From: Porogramme epimiltina
Lineage: Eukaryota; Basidiomycota; Agaricomycetes; Polyporales; Polyporaceae
Assembly (NCBI GenBank): GCA_900155495.1
Contig: FTLJ01000039.1
Location: 1 to 64,000 of the forward strand
Direction of reading: 5' to 3'
Length of the DNA: 64,000 nt
A program made the position numbers and the translations under genes. This document shows, one piece after another, positions 63,401-64,000 of this stretch. Within the stretch, counting starts at the first letter, position 1. Each line of letters begins with the position of its first letter. A model generated the notes under the pieces. The model saw only the letters and a list, made by a program, of their open reading frames with translations, was not told the DNA's origin and ran no database searches.

Positions 63401-64000
63401 ATGGCTCCCTCCAACGTCACGATCGAGCTCCTTGAGCACCCTACAGGCACTGCTTTCACCTTTTTTTCATCCGGTGCTAGGCACTAACTAAAGTGGCTCC
63501 GCAGAGGAGTTCGTTGAGCACGCAACGGAGATATTTGGACAACTCATGGCCTCCGGTAAGCTCACCGCGACATCACTTCTGGCACGCGCTATAAGCATTT
63601 CGCACATTTCCGTAGACCCGGCGTCGATCGCCCTCACAGGTGGTAACATGTCGCTCATTAGGGAGCTGGGTAGTATTATGATTCGCCCCCTCGCGCTTTG
63701 CGCGGGGGTTGCACGCACATATACGGCGCGCGACGCGGCCGGCACTCTCGTCGGGTACACTATATTTTGTCTGCCGGGCCAACTCGCAAACTCTACGTGA
63801 GTCTCTTAGTTCATCATTACCCATAGTCTGTAAGAGTAGCATCCACGATGATCCCTGATGCGCGTGCTGTTTTGGGTAGCGAAGATCAGAGACAGCATGG
63901 CATGTATGAGTACCTTGCAAAGCTCTCCCCCGAGGGCCGGGTGTACTTCAATGAGACGGTATGTTTCGACCATATAAGTCCTCTTACCCGTTTAAGACGT
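63401..64000 (+). CDS. GNAT-type acyl-CoA N-acetyltransferase, N-terminal part (runs off window)
   Basis: Three exons are visible: 63401-63473, 63505-63796 and 63880-63958, with a gtatgt donor at 63959 leading out of the window. The start is MAPSNVTIELLEHPTGTAFT. Blocks such as DPASIALTGGNMSLIRELGS, MIRPLALCAGVARTY, GTLVGYTIFCLPGQLANST and the following EDQRQHGMYEYLAKLSPEGR follow the pattern of a widespread fungal GNAT subfamily (GGD/N.SL..P...M.RA; LVG....PPGQ; EEQR..GF.EF...LSPE). The acetyl-CoA-binding R/Q-x-x-G-x-A region should lie in the missing part. Substrate unknown; possibly a small amine or metabolite. Confidence 0.65.

Noticed and set aside
1..64000. tRNA, rRNA, CRISPR array, intact transposon
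   Set aside because: I looked for T-loop GTTCGA signatures with matching stems, long direct repeat arrays and transposase motifs; none held up.

Overview
The window is nuclear DNA of a filamentous basidiomycete. GC-rich genes are split by many 45-70 nt GT-AG introns, and the families (DUF6533 seven-helix proteins, UstYa-like oxidases, But2-domain protein, PTS1-tagged CoA ligase, fungal S41 peptidase) fit an Agaricomycete, probably Polyporales. The order is inferred from general resemblance, not from a search. All gene models were spliced by hand. Where I list all exons, they sum to a whole number of codons without internal stops. I saw no tRNA, rRNA, CRISPR or intact transposon.

Layout. 0-8 kb: the 3' end of a JIP5/WDR55 gene, then two tandem paralogues of a low-complexity Ser/Pro-rich protein, one membrane-anchored and one not. 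9.9-21 kb: a 17-exon secreted S41 peptidase, a phenol-hydroxylase-type flavoprotein facing a peroxisomal 4CL-like CoA ligase, and Mediator subunit MED7. 21.3-30 kb: a BCL7-like chromatin gene and a convergent Asterix-like ER gene. A roughly 1 kb block spanning the BCL7-like 3' end and the whole Asterix gene recurs, decayed, at 25.9-26.9 kb. DUF6533 genes A and B lie in this region. 31-36 kb: an acidic nuclear-type protein and a large serine-rich protein with two C-terminal membrane helices. 36-50 kb: four minus-strand Lpx1/AKT2-type alpha/beta hydrolases, interrupted by plus-strand HET-domain and DUF6533-C genes. 50.7-58 kb: housekeeping genes (cytosolic seryl-tRNA synthetase, SET1 methyltransferase). 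58.6-64 kb: a tiny secreted peptide gene, two divergent UstYa-family genes, a But2-domain gene and the 5' part of a GNAT acetyltransferase.

Main points. (1) All three DUF6533 paralogues can be read in frame only if each carries two 2-nucleotide exons at the same two positions; this is the strongest unusual signal. (2) The 58-61 kb block could be a small ribosomal-peptide (RiPP)-like locus: a signal-peptide mini-gene next to UstYa-type oxidases, one with both HxxHC motifs and one with both degenerate. (3) The four hydrolases form two pairs that differ in both nucleophile elbow and C-terminal peroxisomal tag. (4) The phenol hydroxylase and the AKL-ending ligase, convergent and 121 bp apart, look like a small aromatic-catabolism pair.
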